Below the pieces are notes generated by a model. It was given only the letters and a program-made list of their open reading frames with translations. It did no database searches and was not told the origin of the DNA. 64,000 bases of DNA, taken from positions 3,073,001-3,137,000 of the forward strand of contig NZ_CP076457.1 of the NCBI RefSeq assembly GCF_018866325.1, given 5' to 3'. This DNA comes from Streptomyces sp. YPW6. GTDB lineage: Bacteria > Actinomycetota > Actinomycetes > Streptomycetales > Streptomycetaceae. Positions 7,933 through 16,226 of this stretch are shown in pieces. The translations under genes and the position numbers were made by a program. Within the stretch, counting starts at the first letter, position 1, and every line of letters starts with the position of its first letter.

Positions 7933-9213
7933 GTGAGACACATACCCGTGTTCCGGTGGTTCCTGGCCCTCGGGCTGGCTCTGATCACCTGGTCGGGCTT
8001 CCTGTACGTGACCGCGCCGGACTTCCCGGAGCTGGAGCAGGTCGATCTGACCGTGCTGGAGGAGAAGCCCGACGGAACGTGCCGGGTCTCCTATGCGAAC
8101 CCCTTCGCGTTCGACGACGAGCGCGAAGAGCCGTACCGGTGCGACCCCCGCCGCAGCTCGGCTCTCAAGGCGCCGGAGTGGGACCCGGAGACCGGCTTCG
8201 GCTGGGACAGCGGGTGGGTGGTCGCCGAGGGACCGGACCAGGGCGAGCTGTACTCCCTGGACGAGGACGGCAAGGCCTACGACGAGCAGATCGAGCGCTC
8301 CGACACGTTCATCATGGCCGGACTGGTCCTGACGGTCACCGGCCTCGTCGGCGGCAACATCCGCTCGCTGCGCCGGATACGCGGCGTGCGACCCGGCGTG
8401 CTCCGCCGGGCGACCCAGCTCAAGGAGGCCGCCGGCACGGTGGCACGGGACCACCGCCGGGCCCTGGAGGACGTGCGGACGGCGTGGGCGCCGCTGCACC
8501 GGGAACTGGTGGACGGGCGGTTGGGCCGGATTCCGGTGAGCCGGATGCGGGGCCTGGCCGAGACGCGGCTGAGCGCGCGGGAGCTGGAGAAGGGCGGCGT
8601 CCGCACGGTGCGGGACGTGCTCGACGCCGGGACGTGGGCCCTCGCGCAGTTCCTCGGCATGGAGAGGGACGCGGCCGAGCGGACGATGGCCGAGGCCCGG
8701 CGGACCGCCGACACGGTGGGCCGGGAGGTGACCGTACGGTTCGAGGCGCACGGCCCCGACCCGCGGACCACGGCGCTGCTCGCCGCACTGCGCGTCCTGG
8801 TGGACGCCGGCCCGGACGCGCGGGAGGCCGGGCGCGCGGGCGCGGAACTGGCCGCTCGGCTGGAGCCCCTGCTGATCACCGCCGAACCCGCGTCCGGGGT
8901 ACGGGAGATGCTGCGGACCGGCCCGTACGAGCGCGAGAACACCCTGGCAGCCGTGACCCAGCTGCGCCTGATCCTGGACCGCGCCGGGCGGGAACGCCTG
9001 GCGGAGCGCTTCGCCCAGGCCTCGGTCGACCTGCTGCGCGGCCCCGACGCCGGTGCGGACCAACTGGCCACCTGGACGGACTTCGAGTCCCGCCCGGCGG
9101 CGTACTACGCGGCGCTCGCGGAGGCGGTCGAGAACGAGGCCCCGGAGAGGACCTCCGCGTCGGCTCCGATCCCGGACGGAGCCGGGCTGACGGGCAGCCG
9201 ACGCCGCAGGTGA
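7933..9213 (+). CDS. Membrane protein with a helix-hairpin-helix-like segment, unknown function
   Basis: A 426-residue protein not recognised by name. An N-terminal hydrophobic helix (FRWFLALGLALITWSGFLYV) and a second one at about 125-145 (FIMAGLVLTVTGLVGG) enclose an exported acidic segment of about 100 residues (CRVSYANPFAFDDEREEPYRC, possibly disulphide-bonded). The rest is a cytoplasmic helical domain with a segment (RLSARELEKGGVRTVRDVLDAG) resembling helix-hairpin-helix repeats seen in DNA-binding proteins. GTG at 7933 has AGGGG at 7921-7925; ATG at 7909 is in frame but poorly served. The start, and hence the first eight residues, is uncertain. Confidence 0.7.
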   Translation: MRHIPVFRWFLALGLALITWSGFLYVTAPDFPELEQVDLTVLEEKPDGTCRVSYANPFAFDDEREEPYRCDPRRSSALKAPEWDPETGFGWDSGWVVAEGPDQGELYSLDEDGKAYDEQIERSDTFIMAGLVLTVTGLVGGNIRSLRRIRGVRPGVLRRATQLKEAAGTVARDHRRALEDVRTAWAPLHRELVDGRLGRIPVSRMRGLAETRLSARELEKGGVRTVRDVLDAGTWALAQFLGMERDAAERTMAEARRTADTVGREVTVRFEAHGPDPRTTALLAALRVLVDAGPDAREAGRAGAELAARLEPLLITAEPASGVREMLRTGPYERENTLAAVTQLRLILDRAGRERLAERFAQASVDLLRGPDAGADQLATWTDFESRPAAYYAALAEAVENEAPERTSASAPIPDGAGLTGSRRRR

Positions 9214-9597
9214 GACCCTGCGGGGTCCCGGCAAGCGACGGAGCCGGCGGCCCCCCGGGGGGCGGAGGTCTTGGGGGACCCGGCGATCCCGGGGCCCCGG
9301 GGGCCCGGGGCCTGGGGCCCGGGGATCCAAGGGTGCCCGGGGGCCCGCCACCGCGCCGGCCCACGGATGAACCCGCGTGGGCAGCGGGCCGAAGCGCGGC
9401 ACACGTCGTACGGCAGGCTGCCCACAGCACACCTCGTACGGCACGCGTCGCACTCCACCCGGCACGCGGCTCACGTCATACGGCACGCGTCGCACTGCAA
9501 GCTCCACGCGGTACGCCTCACACGTCGTGCGGCGCCCGGCAGGGGGCGGGGGCACCCAGCACCCGGCCGTTGAACGCCACCCTGTCCACCCGGGGCG
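9214..9597. repeat. Intergenic GC palindromes and a CACGTC/GTACGGCACGCGTCGC repeat
   Basis: The gap between convergent genes holds nested GGGCCCC/GGGGCCC palindromes (9290-9330). It then holds an imperfect repeat family at 9400-9535, in which TACGGCACGCGTCGCACT occurs exactly at both 9436-9453 and 9479-9496, with related copies CACGTCGTACGGCA and CACGCGGTACGCC. The period is about 43 bp. No coding capacity was recognised. Similar GTACGGC decoration occurs in other gaps of this chromosome, suggesting expansion of a local element. Confidence 0.55.
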
Positions 9598-11022
9598 TCA
9601 GCCGGCCCCCCGGGTCGCCTGCGCCAGGTCCACCGCCCCCGCGACCCGGGCCGCGACCGTCTCCGCGTACGCCGTGTCGGTGCGCTCGAAGGCGGCCCGG
9701 TTCGCCGCGCGGAGGAACGTCAGCACGCCCAGGGTCCGGCCCCGGCTCCGGAGCACCGCGCAGAGCGCGTGCGCCGCGTCCCGGGGCCAGCGGCGCTCCA
9801 CGGCCCAGGCGGCCGGGTCGGCGGCCCCGACGGCGGCGCTCGTCCGGACGGTGCCGGTCCGCTCGACGGACTGGAGGGCCGGGTGGCCGGGGGCGTACCG
9901 GGCCGGGACGGAGCCCCCGGCGACCAGCAGGCACGGGCCGGGCGCGTCGAACGGGGTGGCGGCCGTACGCACCAGGCGCTCGCCCGCCACCAGGTCGACC
10001 AGGACGTGATCGGCGAACCCGGCGAGCGCGAAGTCCAGCAGTGTGGTCGCCGCCTCCATCGGGTCCTCGCACTCGCAGGCCGTACGGGCGGCCCGGTGCA
10101 GCTGGCTCGTCCGGAACCGCAGCCGGTCGGCCTCCTGCTCCGCGAGCTTGGCGGCGGTGATGTCCTGGAACAGCCACCCCACCCCGAGCGGAACCGGCTC
10201 CTCCGTCATCGGCGAGGCCAGCCGCAGGAATCCGCTGCGCCAGCACCGCCGCCGCTCGCCCTCGGCCGTCCGCAGCGTCACCCACAGCTCGGCAGGGGCG
10301 CTCGGGACCCCTTCGGCCAGCACATGGTGCAGCGCCGCCTCCAGCTCCTCGACGCCCTGGACCACCAGCTCGCCCAGCGGACGGCCGAGGAGGGAGGAAC
10401 GGCTGCCGCCCAGCGCGCGGGAGGCGTACGCGTTGACGACCGTGGGGCGCAGGTCCACGTCGACGAGGACCACACCCCAGGACGCGTCCTCCAGCAGCGC
10501 CTCGCTCAGTGCGATGGCCCGCTCCAGGTCGATCCGGGCGTGCACCTCGCTGAACGCGCAGTAGACCCCGGCCGGCTTCCCGTCCGCGCCGCGCACCCCG
10601 GCGGACTGGGTGCGCACCAGCACCCGGCCGCCGTCCTTGCGCAGCAGCGCGAACTCGTGCACCTGCCGCCCCGGCGCGTCCATCACCGACATCAGCCGCG
10701 CCCGCACCTCGTCGGCGTCGGCCCGCCGTACCGCCCAGCCGGCGAAGCCGCTGCGGCCGACGGCCTCGTCCGCCGACCAGCCGAGGACGCGCTCGGCCTC
10801 GCGGTTCCAGTGGGTGACCGTGCCGTCCGCGTCGAACGCGCAGAGGGCGGCGTCCATCCCGTCGAGCAGCGCCGCCAGCAGCTCGGACCCGTCGGGCGCC
10901 CCGGGAATCCCGCCCGCGCCAGCCGGAGCCCCGGGGTCCGCGGAGCCCCCCGGCGGCCCGCCGCCGGAATGCTCGTCCGGACCGAGCTCGTCGGTCGTCC
11001 CGCTGCTCCTGGAAGCACCCAC
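9598..11022 (-). CDS. PAS-PAS-GAF sensory protein
   Basis: A 474-residue soluble sensor. After a low-complexity Gly/Pro-rich N-terminus, a first PAS domain spans about 46-165 (MDAALCAFDADGTVTHWNREAERVLGWSADEAVG is a canonical PAS core). A second follows at about 175-290 (ASWGVVLVDVDLRPTVVNAYASRALGG) and ends in LGVGWLFQDITAAKLAEQEADRL. A GAF-like domain occupies about 310-465. No kinase, phosphatase or DNA-binding output domain is present, so it may signal by protein contact or be the sensor part of a PP2C system whose effector is elsewhere. Confidence 0.85.
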   Translation of the reverse strand: MGASRSSGTTDELGPDEHSGGGPPGGSADPGAPAGAGGIPGAPDGSELLAALLDGMDAALCAFDADGTVTHWNREAERVLGWSADEAVGRSGFAGWAVRRADADEVRARLMSVMDAPGRQVHEFALLRKDGGRVLVRTQSAGVRGADGKPAGVYCAFSEVHARIDLERAIALSEALLEDASWGVVLVDVDLRPTVVNAYASRALGGSRSSLLGRPLGELVVQGVEELEAALHHVLAEGVPSAPAELWVTLRTAEGERRRCWRSGFLRLASPMTEEPVPLGVGWLFQDITAAKLAEQEADRLRFRTSQLHRAARTACECEDPMEAATTLLDFALAGFADHVLVDLVAGERLVRTAATPFDAPGPCLLVAGGSVPARYAPGHPALQSVERTGTVRTSAAVGAADPAAWAVERRWPRDAAHALCAVLRSRGRTLGVLTFLRAANRAAFERTDTAYAETVAARVAGAVDLAQATRGAG

Positions 11023-11418
11023 TCCGTACCCCCCGCAGAATGTGTCGGCCGTTTCCCCACGCGACGCCGCGTGTATTGCTGCACGTCAGACCATTGAACT
11101 CGAACGTGACCCAGCACACATCGACTTCACCGAAATCGTTGCTCACGCCACGGGCCCCTCGACGGGTTCGCGCCACGTCGCATATGTGAAGCGCATACGA
11201 GCAGCGGGCATGCCAGAGCCGCGTCGAGCCCCCGGCCGCCGTCGGGGAAGCCGGTGCGGGACGGCACAGAAACCCGGCGCGGGACGGCGAGGGAAACCGG
11301 CGCCCGACGACCGGGGTGAGCCGGTGCTTGGCCGAGACGGTGGCCGGGTGCCGGACGACAGGAGAAGCCGGTGCCGGACGGCACGTGCCGAGTGGCGACG
11401 GCGCGTGCCGGATAAATC

Positions 11419-11448
11419 GCTTGAACCGCGATCGGGGCGGCTCCTAGG
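11419..11448 (+). promoter_or_regulatory. HrdB-type promoter of the candidate small RNA
   Basis: TTGAAC at 11419-11424 and TAGGCT at 11443-11448 are separated by 18 bp, which fits the Streptomyces housekeeping sigma consensus. Transcription would start near 11455, just ahead of AAAGGAGG. Confidence 0.6.
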
Positions 11449-11454
11449 CTGTGG

Positions 11455-11660
11455 GCAGCGAAGAAAGGAGGTGTTCCGGAAGTGATTTCTTCTCGGACTC
11501 GTGAGGTGGCTGCGGGCTGACGCCCGTCGTCGCGCTCTTTGCAGTGCAAGGCCGGATGTCGGCCAATTCCCAGCAGTCACCGACCCGCAGGCTCGCCGGT
11601 AAGTCCGGCCGGCTCCTCTGTGCACGGAGGAACCAGAGCCTGCGGGTTTCTGCGTTGTGC
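11455..11660 (+). ncRNA. Candidate structured small RNA with a small ORF
   Basis: Downstream of the promoter the plus strand folds repeatedly. There is a GCGGGC/GCCCGT hairpin at the end of the small ORF, GGCCG-GATGT-CGGCC at 11550-11564, and a closing stem of 12 perfect pairs (ACCCGCAGGCTC at 11583-11594 with GAGCCTGCGGGT at 11636-11647). The closing stem encloses two further hairpins, GCCGG-TAAGT-CCGGC and GGCTCCTC/GAGGAACC (one mismatch), giving a three-way junction. TTTCTGC follows, like a weak terminator tail. The next plus-strand gene is about 950 bp away beyond the antisense pdxH, so a stand-alone RNA is more likely than a leader. The 3' end is inferred. Confidence 0.55.
11482..11520 (+). 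CDS. 12-codon small ORF inside the candidate sRNA
   Basis: GTG at 11482 follows AAAGGAGG (11464-11471) by 10 nt. The peptide is MISSRTREVAAG, ending in TGA at 11518-11520. The unusually complete Shine-Dalgarno sequence for such a short frame, and the overlap of its 3' end with a hairpin, suggest ribosome occupancy matters for folding. No homology is claimed. Confidence 0.4.
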   Translation: MISSRTREVAAG

Positions 11661-11689
11661 GGGCCTCTGTCCGGGGCCGGGCGACGGCC

Positions 11690-12403
11690 CTACGGGCAGA
11701 GCCGCTCCACCCGCCACGCACCCCCGTGCGCCCCGTCGCCCTCCCTGACGTACCGCAGCCGGTCGTGCAGCCGGTTCGCGTGCCCCTGCCAGAACTCGAT
11801 CGTCTCGGGCACCACCCGGAAGCCGCCCCAGTGCGGCGGGGCCGGGACCCGCTCGCCCTCGGGGTAGCGGGCGGCCAGCTCCTCGTACCGGGCGATCAGC
11901 TCCTCGCGGGAGGCGACGACGCTGGACTGGTCGCTGGCCCACGCGCCGAGCTGGGAGCCGTGCGGCCGGGTGCGGAAGTAGGCGACGGTCTCCTCGCGGG
12001 AGGTGCGGGCGGCGGTGCCGGTGACGATGACCTGGCGGGCCATCGGGTGCCAGGGGAAGAGCAGGGAGACGTACGGGTTCGCGGTCAGCTCGCGGCCCTT
12101 GCGGGAGCCGTAGTTCGTGAAGAAGACGAAGCCCCGGTCGTCGTACTGCTTGAGCAGCACCGTTCGCGAGGACGGGCGGCCGTCCGCGTCGGCGGTGGAG
12201 ACGACCATCGCGTTGGGCTCGTGCAGCACGCCGCCGACCGCGACCTGGCGGAACCAGCGGGCGAACTGCTCCATCGGATCGGCGGCGAGGTCGCCCTCGA
12301 CGAAGTCCTCCGAGCGGTACTGCTCGCGCATGGCCGCGGGATCGGTGGTGAAATCGTCCGGGAGGGGTCCCGTGGAACCTTCTGGTGTGGGCACGGGCCC
12401 CAT
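11690..12403 (-). CDS. pdxH: Pyridoxamine 5'-phosphate oxidase
   Basis: A 237-residue FMN enzyme that oxidises pyridoxamine/pyridoxine 5'-phosphate to pyridoxal 5'-phosphate, the last step of vitamin B6 salvage and synthesis. Diagnostic segments are REQYRSEDF near residue 25, [27 protein letters not shown] (about 78-105, FMN contacts), the RQVIVTGTA strand, SRPHGS-like [13 protein letters not shown] (about 145-157) and the C-terminal [17 protein letters not shown] at 12403 is used; GTG at 12394 (four codons in) is an alternative. It is convergent with the candidate sRNA and divergent from the citrate synthase gene. Confidence 0.95.
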   Translation of the reverse strand: MGPVPTPEGSTGPLPDDFTTDPAAMREQYRSEDFVEGDLAADPMEQFARWFRQVAVGGVLHEPNAMVVSTADADGRPSSRTVLLKQYDDRGFVFFTNYGSRKGRELTANPYVSLLFPWHPMARQVIVTGTAARTSREETVAYFRTRPHGSQLGAWASDQSSVVASREELIARYEELAARYPEGERVPAPPHWGGFRVVPETIEFWQGHANRLHDRLRYVREGDGAHGGAWRVERLCP

Positions 12404-12598
12404 CCTGCCGCAGGGACCGAGTGTTCCCGGCTCCCAGGGGCCGTAACCGCGCCCCGCCGAAAGGGGGCCCTGTGCCGGATGTCACGCTTCCCCGCATCGG
12501 AGGAACCCGCCAATATCTTGGGGCAGGCCGCTGTGGCCTCCGCACAGCCCAGCACGCCGCGCACCGCCCGTCGCCCGCCGAACTGAGGGAGCCGCCTG

Positions 12599-13702
12599 AT
12601 GTCCGACTTCGTACCCGGTCTTGAGGGAGTCGTCGCGTTCGAAACGGAGATCGCCGAACCGGACAAGGAGGGCGGCTCGCTCCGCTACCGCGGGGTCGAC
12701 ATCGAGGACCTGGTCGGTCACGTCTCCTTCGGCAACGTGTGGGGGCTGCTGGTGGACGGGGCGTTCAACCCCGGACTCCCGCCCGCCGAGCCGTTCCCGA
12801 TCCCCGTGCACTCGGGTGACATCCGGGTCGACGTCCAGTCCGCGCTGGCGATGCTCGCCCCGGTCTGGGGTCTGAAGCCGCTGCTGGACATCGACGAGGC
12901 GACCGCCCGGGACGACCTGGCGCGGGCCGCAGTGATGGCGCTGTCGTACGTCGCCCAGTCGGCGCGCGGCCAGGGGCTGCCGATGGTGCCGCAGAGCGAG
13001 ATCGACAAGGCGCACTCGGTGGTCGAGCGCTTCATGATCCGCTGGCGCGGCGAGCCGGACCCGAAGCACGTGAAGGCGGTCGACGCGTACTGGACGTCGG
13101 CGGCGGAGCACGGCATGAACGCCTCGACGTTCACCGCCCGGGTCATCGCCTCGACGGGCGCGGACGTCGCGGCCGCCCTGTCCGGCGCGGTGGGCGCGAT
13201 GTCGGGCCCGCTGCACGGCGGCGCCCCGTCCCGGGTCCTCGGCATGATCGAGGAGATCGAGCGTACGGGCGACGCGACCGCGTACGTGAAGCAGGCCCTG
13301 GACCGGGGTGAGCGCCTGATGGGCTTCGGCCACCGCGTCTACCGCGCCGAGGACCCCCGCGCCCGCGTCCTGCGCCGCACGGCCCGCGAACTGGCGGCCC
13401 CGCGCTTCGAGGTGGCGGAGGCGCTGGAGAAGGCGGCGCTGGAGGAGCTGCACAACCGTCGCCCGGACCGGGTCCTGGCGACGAACGTGGAGTTCTGGGC
13501 GGCCATCGTGCTGGACTTCGCGGAGGTCCCGGCCCACATGTTCACCTCGATGTTCACGTGCGCCCGTACGGCGGGCTGGTCGGCGCACATCCTGGAGCAG
13601 AAGCGCACGGGCCGCCTGGTGCGCCCGTCGGCGACGTACGTGGGCCCGGGGACGCGGGATCCGCGCGAGATCGGCGGGTACGAGGACATCGTCGCGGGCT
13701 GA
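12599..13702 (+). CDS. Citrate synthase 2 (paralogue)
   Basis: A 367-residue member of the citrate synthase superfamily (acetyl-CoA plus oxaloacetate to citrate, or a methylcitrate-type variant). Catalytic His residues are seen at His206 (GPLHGGAPS) and His245 (GFGHRVY), with His171 in EHGMNAST. Where most citrate synthases have the catalytic Asp (NVDF), this protein has NVEFW with Glu298. The length suits the short bacterial type. It starts with ATG at 12599, divergent from pdxH across about 195 bp. It is likely a second, conditionally used isozyme next to the main TCA-cycle enzyme encoded elsewhere. Confidence 0.88.
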   Translation: MSDFVPGLEGVVAFETEIAEPDKEGGSLRYRGVDIEDLVGHVSFGNVWGLLVDGAFNPGLPPAEPFPIPVHSGDIRVDVQSALAMLAPVWGLKPLLDIDEATARDDLARAAVMALSYVAQSARGQGLPMVPQSEIDKAHSVVERFMIRWRGEPDPKHVKAVDAYWTSAAEHGMNASTFTARVIASTGADVAAALSGAVGAMSGPLHGGAPSRVLGMIEEIERTGDATAYVKQALDRGERLMGFGHRVYRAEDPRARVLRRTARELAAPRFEVAEALEKAALEELHNRRPDRVLATNVEFWAAIVLDFAEVPAHMFTSMFTCARTAGWSAHILEQKRTGRLVRPSATYVGPGTRDPREIGGYEDIVAG

Positions 13703-13714
13703 GCCGGCCCGGGG

Positions 13715-13768
13715 CCGTTCCCGGGGCCGGGACCGTTCCCGGGGCCGGGACCGTTCCCGGGGCGGTGA
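13715..13768. repeat. 18-bp tandem repeat, three copies
   Basis: CCGTTCCCGGGGCCGGGA recurs at 13715, 13733 and 13751 directly after the citrate synthase stop. Each unit contains the palindrome CCCGGGG-like core, so the array may help terminate transcription. Confidence 0.75.
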
Positions 13769-13823
13769 ACGTGCCGGTGCGGGGTAGACGTACCGGCACG
13801 TTTCCGGCACGAGGAGGCAGACG

Positions 13824-14384
13824 ATGACCACGCCCCGCCCGTCCCTGACCCTGTCCAGCACGGTTCTCGACGCTCCGGACGCGGCGGAGCTGGCGGACTT
13901 CTACCGCCGCCTCCTGGGGTGGGAGCCCGTGCGGGAGGAGCCCGGCTGGGTGAAGCTCCTGCCGCCCGGCGGCGGTCCGGGCCTGAGCTTCCAGACCGCG
14001 AAGCCGTACGTGCCGCCGGTCTGGCCCGCCGCGTCGGGCGACCAGCTGATGATGCTGCACCTGGACTTCGAGGTGGCGGATCTGGAGGCGGGCGTGGCCC
14101 ACGCGGTCGCGGAGGGCGCGAGGCCTGCGGACTTCCAGCCGCAGCACGACGTACGGGTGCTGTTCGACCCGGCGGGCCACCCGTTCTGCCTGTTCGTGAA
14201 CGAGGAGGCCCGGGGCGAGCCCCCGGCGATCAACCCCGCGTGGGTGGCGGAGCAGACCCGGGAGATCGCCGAGCGGGACCGGCTGACGGTCCAGGACGCG
14301 GTGGCCCCGGGGCCGGACGCCCCAGCCGCCCCGGACACTCCGGACGCCCCGGCACGGCAGCCGGAGCCGGGCACGCCGGCCTGA
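13824..14384 (+). CDS. VOC (glyoxalase/bleomycin-resistance superfamily) protein
   Basis: A 186-residue protein. The first about 130 residues form the two-module VOC fold: STVLDAPDAAELADFYRRLLGWEPVREEPGWVKL, then MMLHLDFEVADLEAGVAHAVAEGAR and VLFDPAGHPFCLF. His and Glu ligand candidates (LHLDFEV, HPFCLF) suggest a metal site. The substrate cannot be assigned. The last about 45 residues are Pro/Ala/Asp-rich and probably disordered. ATG at 13824 follows CGAGGAGG at 13810-13817. Confidence 0.85.
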   Translation: MTTPRPSLTLSSTVLDAPDAAELADFYRRLLGWEPVREEPGWVKLLPPGGGPGLSFQTAKPYVPPVWPAASGDQLMMLHLDFEVADLEAGVAHAVAEGARPADFQPQHDVRVLFDPAGHPFCLFVNEEARGEPPAINPAWVAEQTREIAERDRLTVQDAVAPGPDAPAAPDTPDAPARQPEPGTPA

Positions 14385-14431
14385 CGCAGACCCGGCGTCC
14401 CCCGCGGAGGCGTGACGCCGACCCGGAGGAC

Positions 14432-14627
14432 CACGTGCCCCAGCCATGGCGGATCCGGCGAACGGCGTGCCTGAGCCGTGGCGGGCCCGGCGGACGACGT
14501 GACCCAGCCGCGGCGGGCCCGGCGGACCACGTGACCCAGCCATGGCGGGCCCGGCGGACCACGTGACCCAGCCATGGCGGACCCGCGCGCACAGCGTGAC
14601 TCAGGCGTGGCGGGCCCGGCGGACGGC
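14432..14627. repeat. 32-bp tandem repeat, about six copies, running into a coding 3' end
   Basis: CACGTGACCCAGCCATGGCG-type units start at 14432, 14464, 14496, 14528 and 14560, with a diverged one near 14592. The last part (GTGGCGGGCCCGGCGGAC at about 14608-14625) lies inside the methyltransferase coding sequence and encodes its C-terminal VRRARHA. Copies are contiguous without spacers. Confidence 0.8.
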
Positions 14628-15275
14628 GATGACGTTGTCGGTCACGGTCGCCGTCTCGCCGCCGGGCCCGGTGGCGGTCCGCGCGGGTGCGTGGCAGCGC
14701 TCGGTGTGCCATCCGTCGCCGAGCCGCAGCGACGCGCGCACGTCCTCGGGGCTGGGGAACCGTACGTCCTCGTGCCCGTCCCGCCAGGACCAGGGGGCGA
14801 GCGAGGCATGCTCGACCAGGACGAGCAGGCCGCCGGGGGCGACGGCTTCGGCGGCGCGCCGGAGGACCTGTTCGCGGGGGGTCTCCACAGGGGTGTGGAA
14901 GTAGCTGGCGGTGACCAGGTCGAAGGCCCCGTCGGGGAAGGACCGGGCGAGGTCGTGCCGACCGGTGTGGACGCGGCCGGTCAGCCCTGCCGCGACGGCC
15001 CCGGCGGCGACGCGTTCCAGGGCGGTCGCCGAGACGTCGACGGCGGTGACGTCCCAGCCGAGCGAGGCGAGCCAGAGGGCGTCGCCGCCGTGCCCGCAGC
15101 CGAGGTCGAGCGCACGACCGCCGCCGCCCCCCGGCCCGGGGGCCAGCGCTGTGACGACCTCGGCGAGGACGGCGTTGGGCCGGGTGCCCCACTGCGGGTC
15201 GACGCCGGCGTAGTGGTTCTCCCAGAACGCGGCGGAGTCGGTGGCGTCGGTGGCACGGGAGGTGTCGCTGCTCAC
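14601..15275 (-). CDS. Class I SAM-dependent methyltransferase
   Basis: A 224-residue Rossmann-fold methyltransferase. Motif I is ALDLGCGHGGDALWLASLGWDVTAVDVS (about 52-79) and motif IV is FDLVTASYFHTPVE. The later VLVEHASLAPWSWRDGHEDVRFPSPEDV is like thiopurine/tellurite-type or small-molecule methyltransferases. GTG at 15275 is preceded by AAAGGGA on the minus strand; the longer frame from 15437 has no ribosome site and atypical residues. The C-terminus is built from the neighbouring repeat array. It is divergent from the XRE-cupin gene with 128 bp between, suggesting it could be that regulator's target. Confidence 0.85.
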   Translation of the reverse strand: MSSDTSRATDATDSAAFWENHYAGVDPQWGTRPNAVLAEVVTALAPGPGGGGGRALDLGCGHGGDALWLASLGWDVTAVDVSATALERVAAGAVAAGLTGRVHTGRHDLARSFPDGAFDLVTASYFHTPVETPREQVLRRAAEAVAPGGLLVLVEHASLAPWSWRDGHEDVRFPSPEDVRASLRLGDGWHTERCHAPARTATGPGGETATVTDNVIAVRRARHA

Positions 15276-15403
15276 GGCGGATCCCTTTCGTTTCCGTTCT
15301 CTGTTTCCTGTGTGACGTTTCCTGATTTCTGCTGCTGGGAGGAAGGTGCGCCGCGGCCTGCCGCCCTTGCAAGCTTCCATGCCGTTTCGGCAACCTGGCG
15401 GGC

Positions 15404-16042
15404 ATGGCAGCCACGGAAGACACAGCGGGGCCCGCACCCAAGGGCGGCAAGGACGGCGTCCTGGCGGCGGTGGGCCCCCGCCTGCGCGAACTGCGCCGCA
15501 GGCACGGCATGACGCTGGCCGAGCTGGCGGAGCGGACCGGGATCAACGAGAGCACCCTGTCCCGCCTGGAGGGCGGCACCCGCAGGCCGACGCTGGAACT
15601 GCTGCTGCCGCTGGCGGAGGTCCACCAGGTCCCGCTGGACGAACTGGTGGGCGCGCCCCGCACCGGAGACCCGCGCATCCACCTCCGCCCGGTGACGCGG
15701 GACGGTCTCACGTACGTACCGCTGAGCCGTCCGGGCGGGGTCCAGGCCCACAAGCTGCTGATCCGCCCGAGCCCGGCGGGTGCGGAACCGACGCTGCGGA
15801 CCCACGAGGGCTTCGAGTGGCTGTACGTGCTGTCCGGCCGGCTCCGCCTGATCCTGGGTGAGCGGTCCCTCGTCCTGAAGCCCGGCGAGGCAGCCGAGTT
15901 CGACACACACGTCCCGCACTGGCTCGGCCCCGACGACGACCGCACCGTGGAACTGCTCGTCCTCTTCGGCCACCAGGGCGAACGGGCCCACCTGAGGGCC
16001 CGCCAGGGGCCTTTGCGAGGATCGGCGGATGGGACACCCTGA
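15404..16042 (+). CDS. XRE-family regulator with C-terminal cupin domain
   Basis: A 212-residue regulator. The HTH lies at about residues 25-80 (VGPRLRELRRRHGMTLAELAERTGINESTLSRLEGGTRRPTLELLLPLAEVHQV). A cupin_2 sensor domain lies at about 120-190 (THEGFEWLYVLSGRLRLILGERSLVLKPGEAAEFDTHVPHWL) with the His/Glu pattern of a small-molecule or metal binding pocket. Such proteins usually repress a divergent gene, here the methyltransferase. Start ATG at 15404. Confidence 0.9.
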   Translation: MAATEDTAGPAPKGGKDGVLAAVGPRLRELRRRHGMTLAELAERTGINESTLSRLEGGTRRPTLELLLPLAEVHQVPLDELVGAPRTGDPRIHLRPVTRDGLTYVPLSRPGGVQAHKLLIRPSPAGAEPTLRTHEGFEWLYVLSGRLRLILGERSLVLKPGEAAEFDTHVPHWLGPDDDRTVELLVLFGHQGERAHLRARQGPLRGSADGTP

Positions 16043-16213
16043 GGCAGCATCCGTGCGTCACTCCCCTTCGACCATCAAGGGCTGACCCGGCTGCTCCGCC
16101 GGCCGGGAACGCCACATCGGCCCACGCGCCGCCCGCCGGACGGGATCGTCGCATCGACCCACGCGCGGCCCGCCGGGCGGGAAATGCGGATGCCCGCGCC
16201 GGCCGGGCCGCGC

Positions 16214-16219
16214 TATCGT
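16214..16219 (+). promoter_or_regulatory. -10 element for a leaderless leader peptide
   Basis: TATCGT ends 7 nt before ATG 16227, so transcription would begin at or next to the start codon. The -35 region (ATGCCC at 16190-16195, 18-bp spacer) is weak. Confidence 0.4.
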
Positions 16220-16226
16220 CCCCGGT

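Noticed and set aside
6588..10160. Very long plus-strand ORF (1,190 codons) across the SIS and membrane-protein genes
   Set aside because: It crosses intergenic repeats and other genes in a GC-biased frame; composition is Arg/Gly/Pro noise.
11544..11867. Plus-strand ORF from 11544 inside the candidate sRNA
   Set aside because: It runs antisense through pdxH and has no ribosome site; the RNA structure explains the region better.
14432..14627. Possible CRISPR array (32-bp repeats)
   Set aside because: Contiguous tandem copies without spacers; the array also runs into coding DNA.
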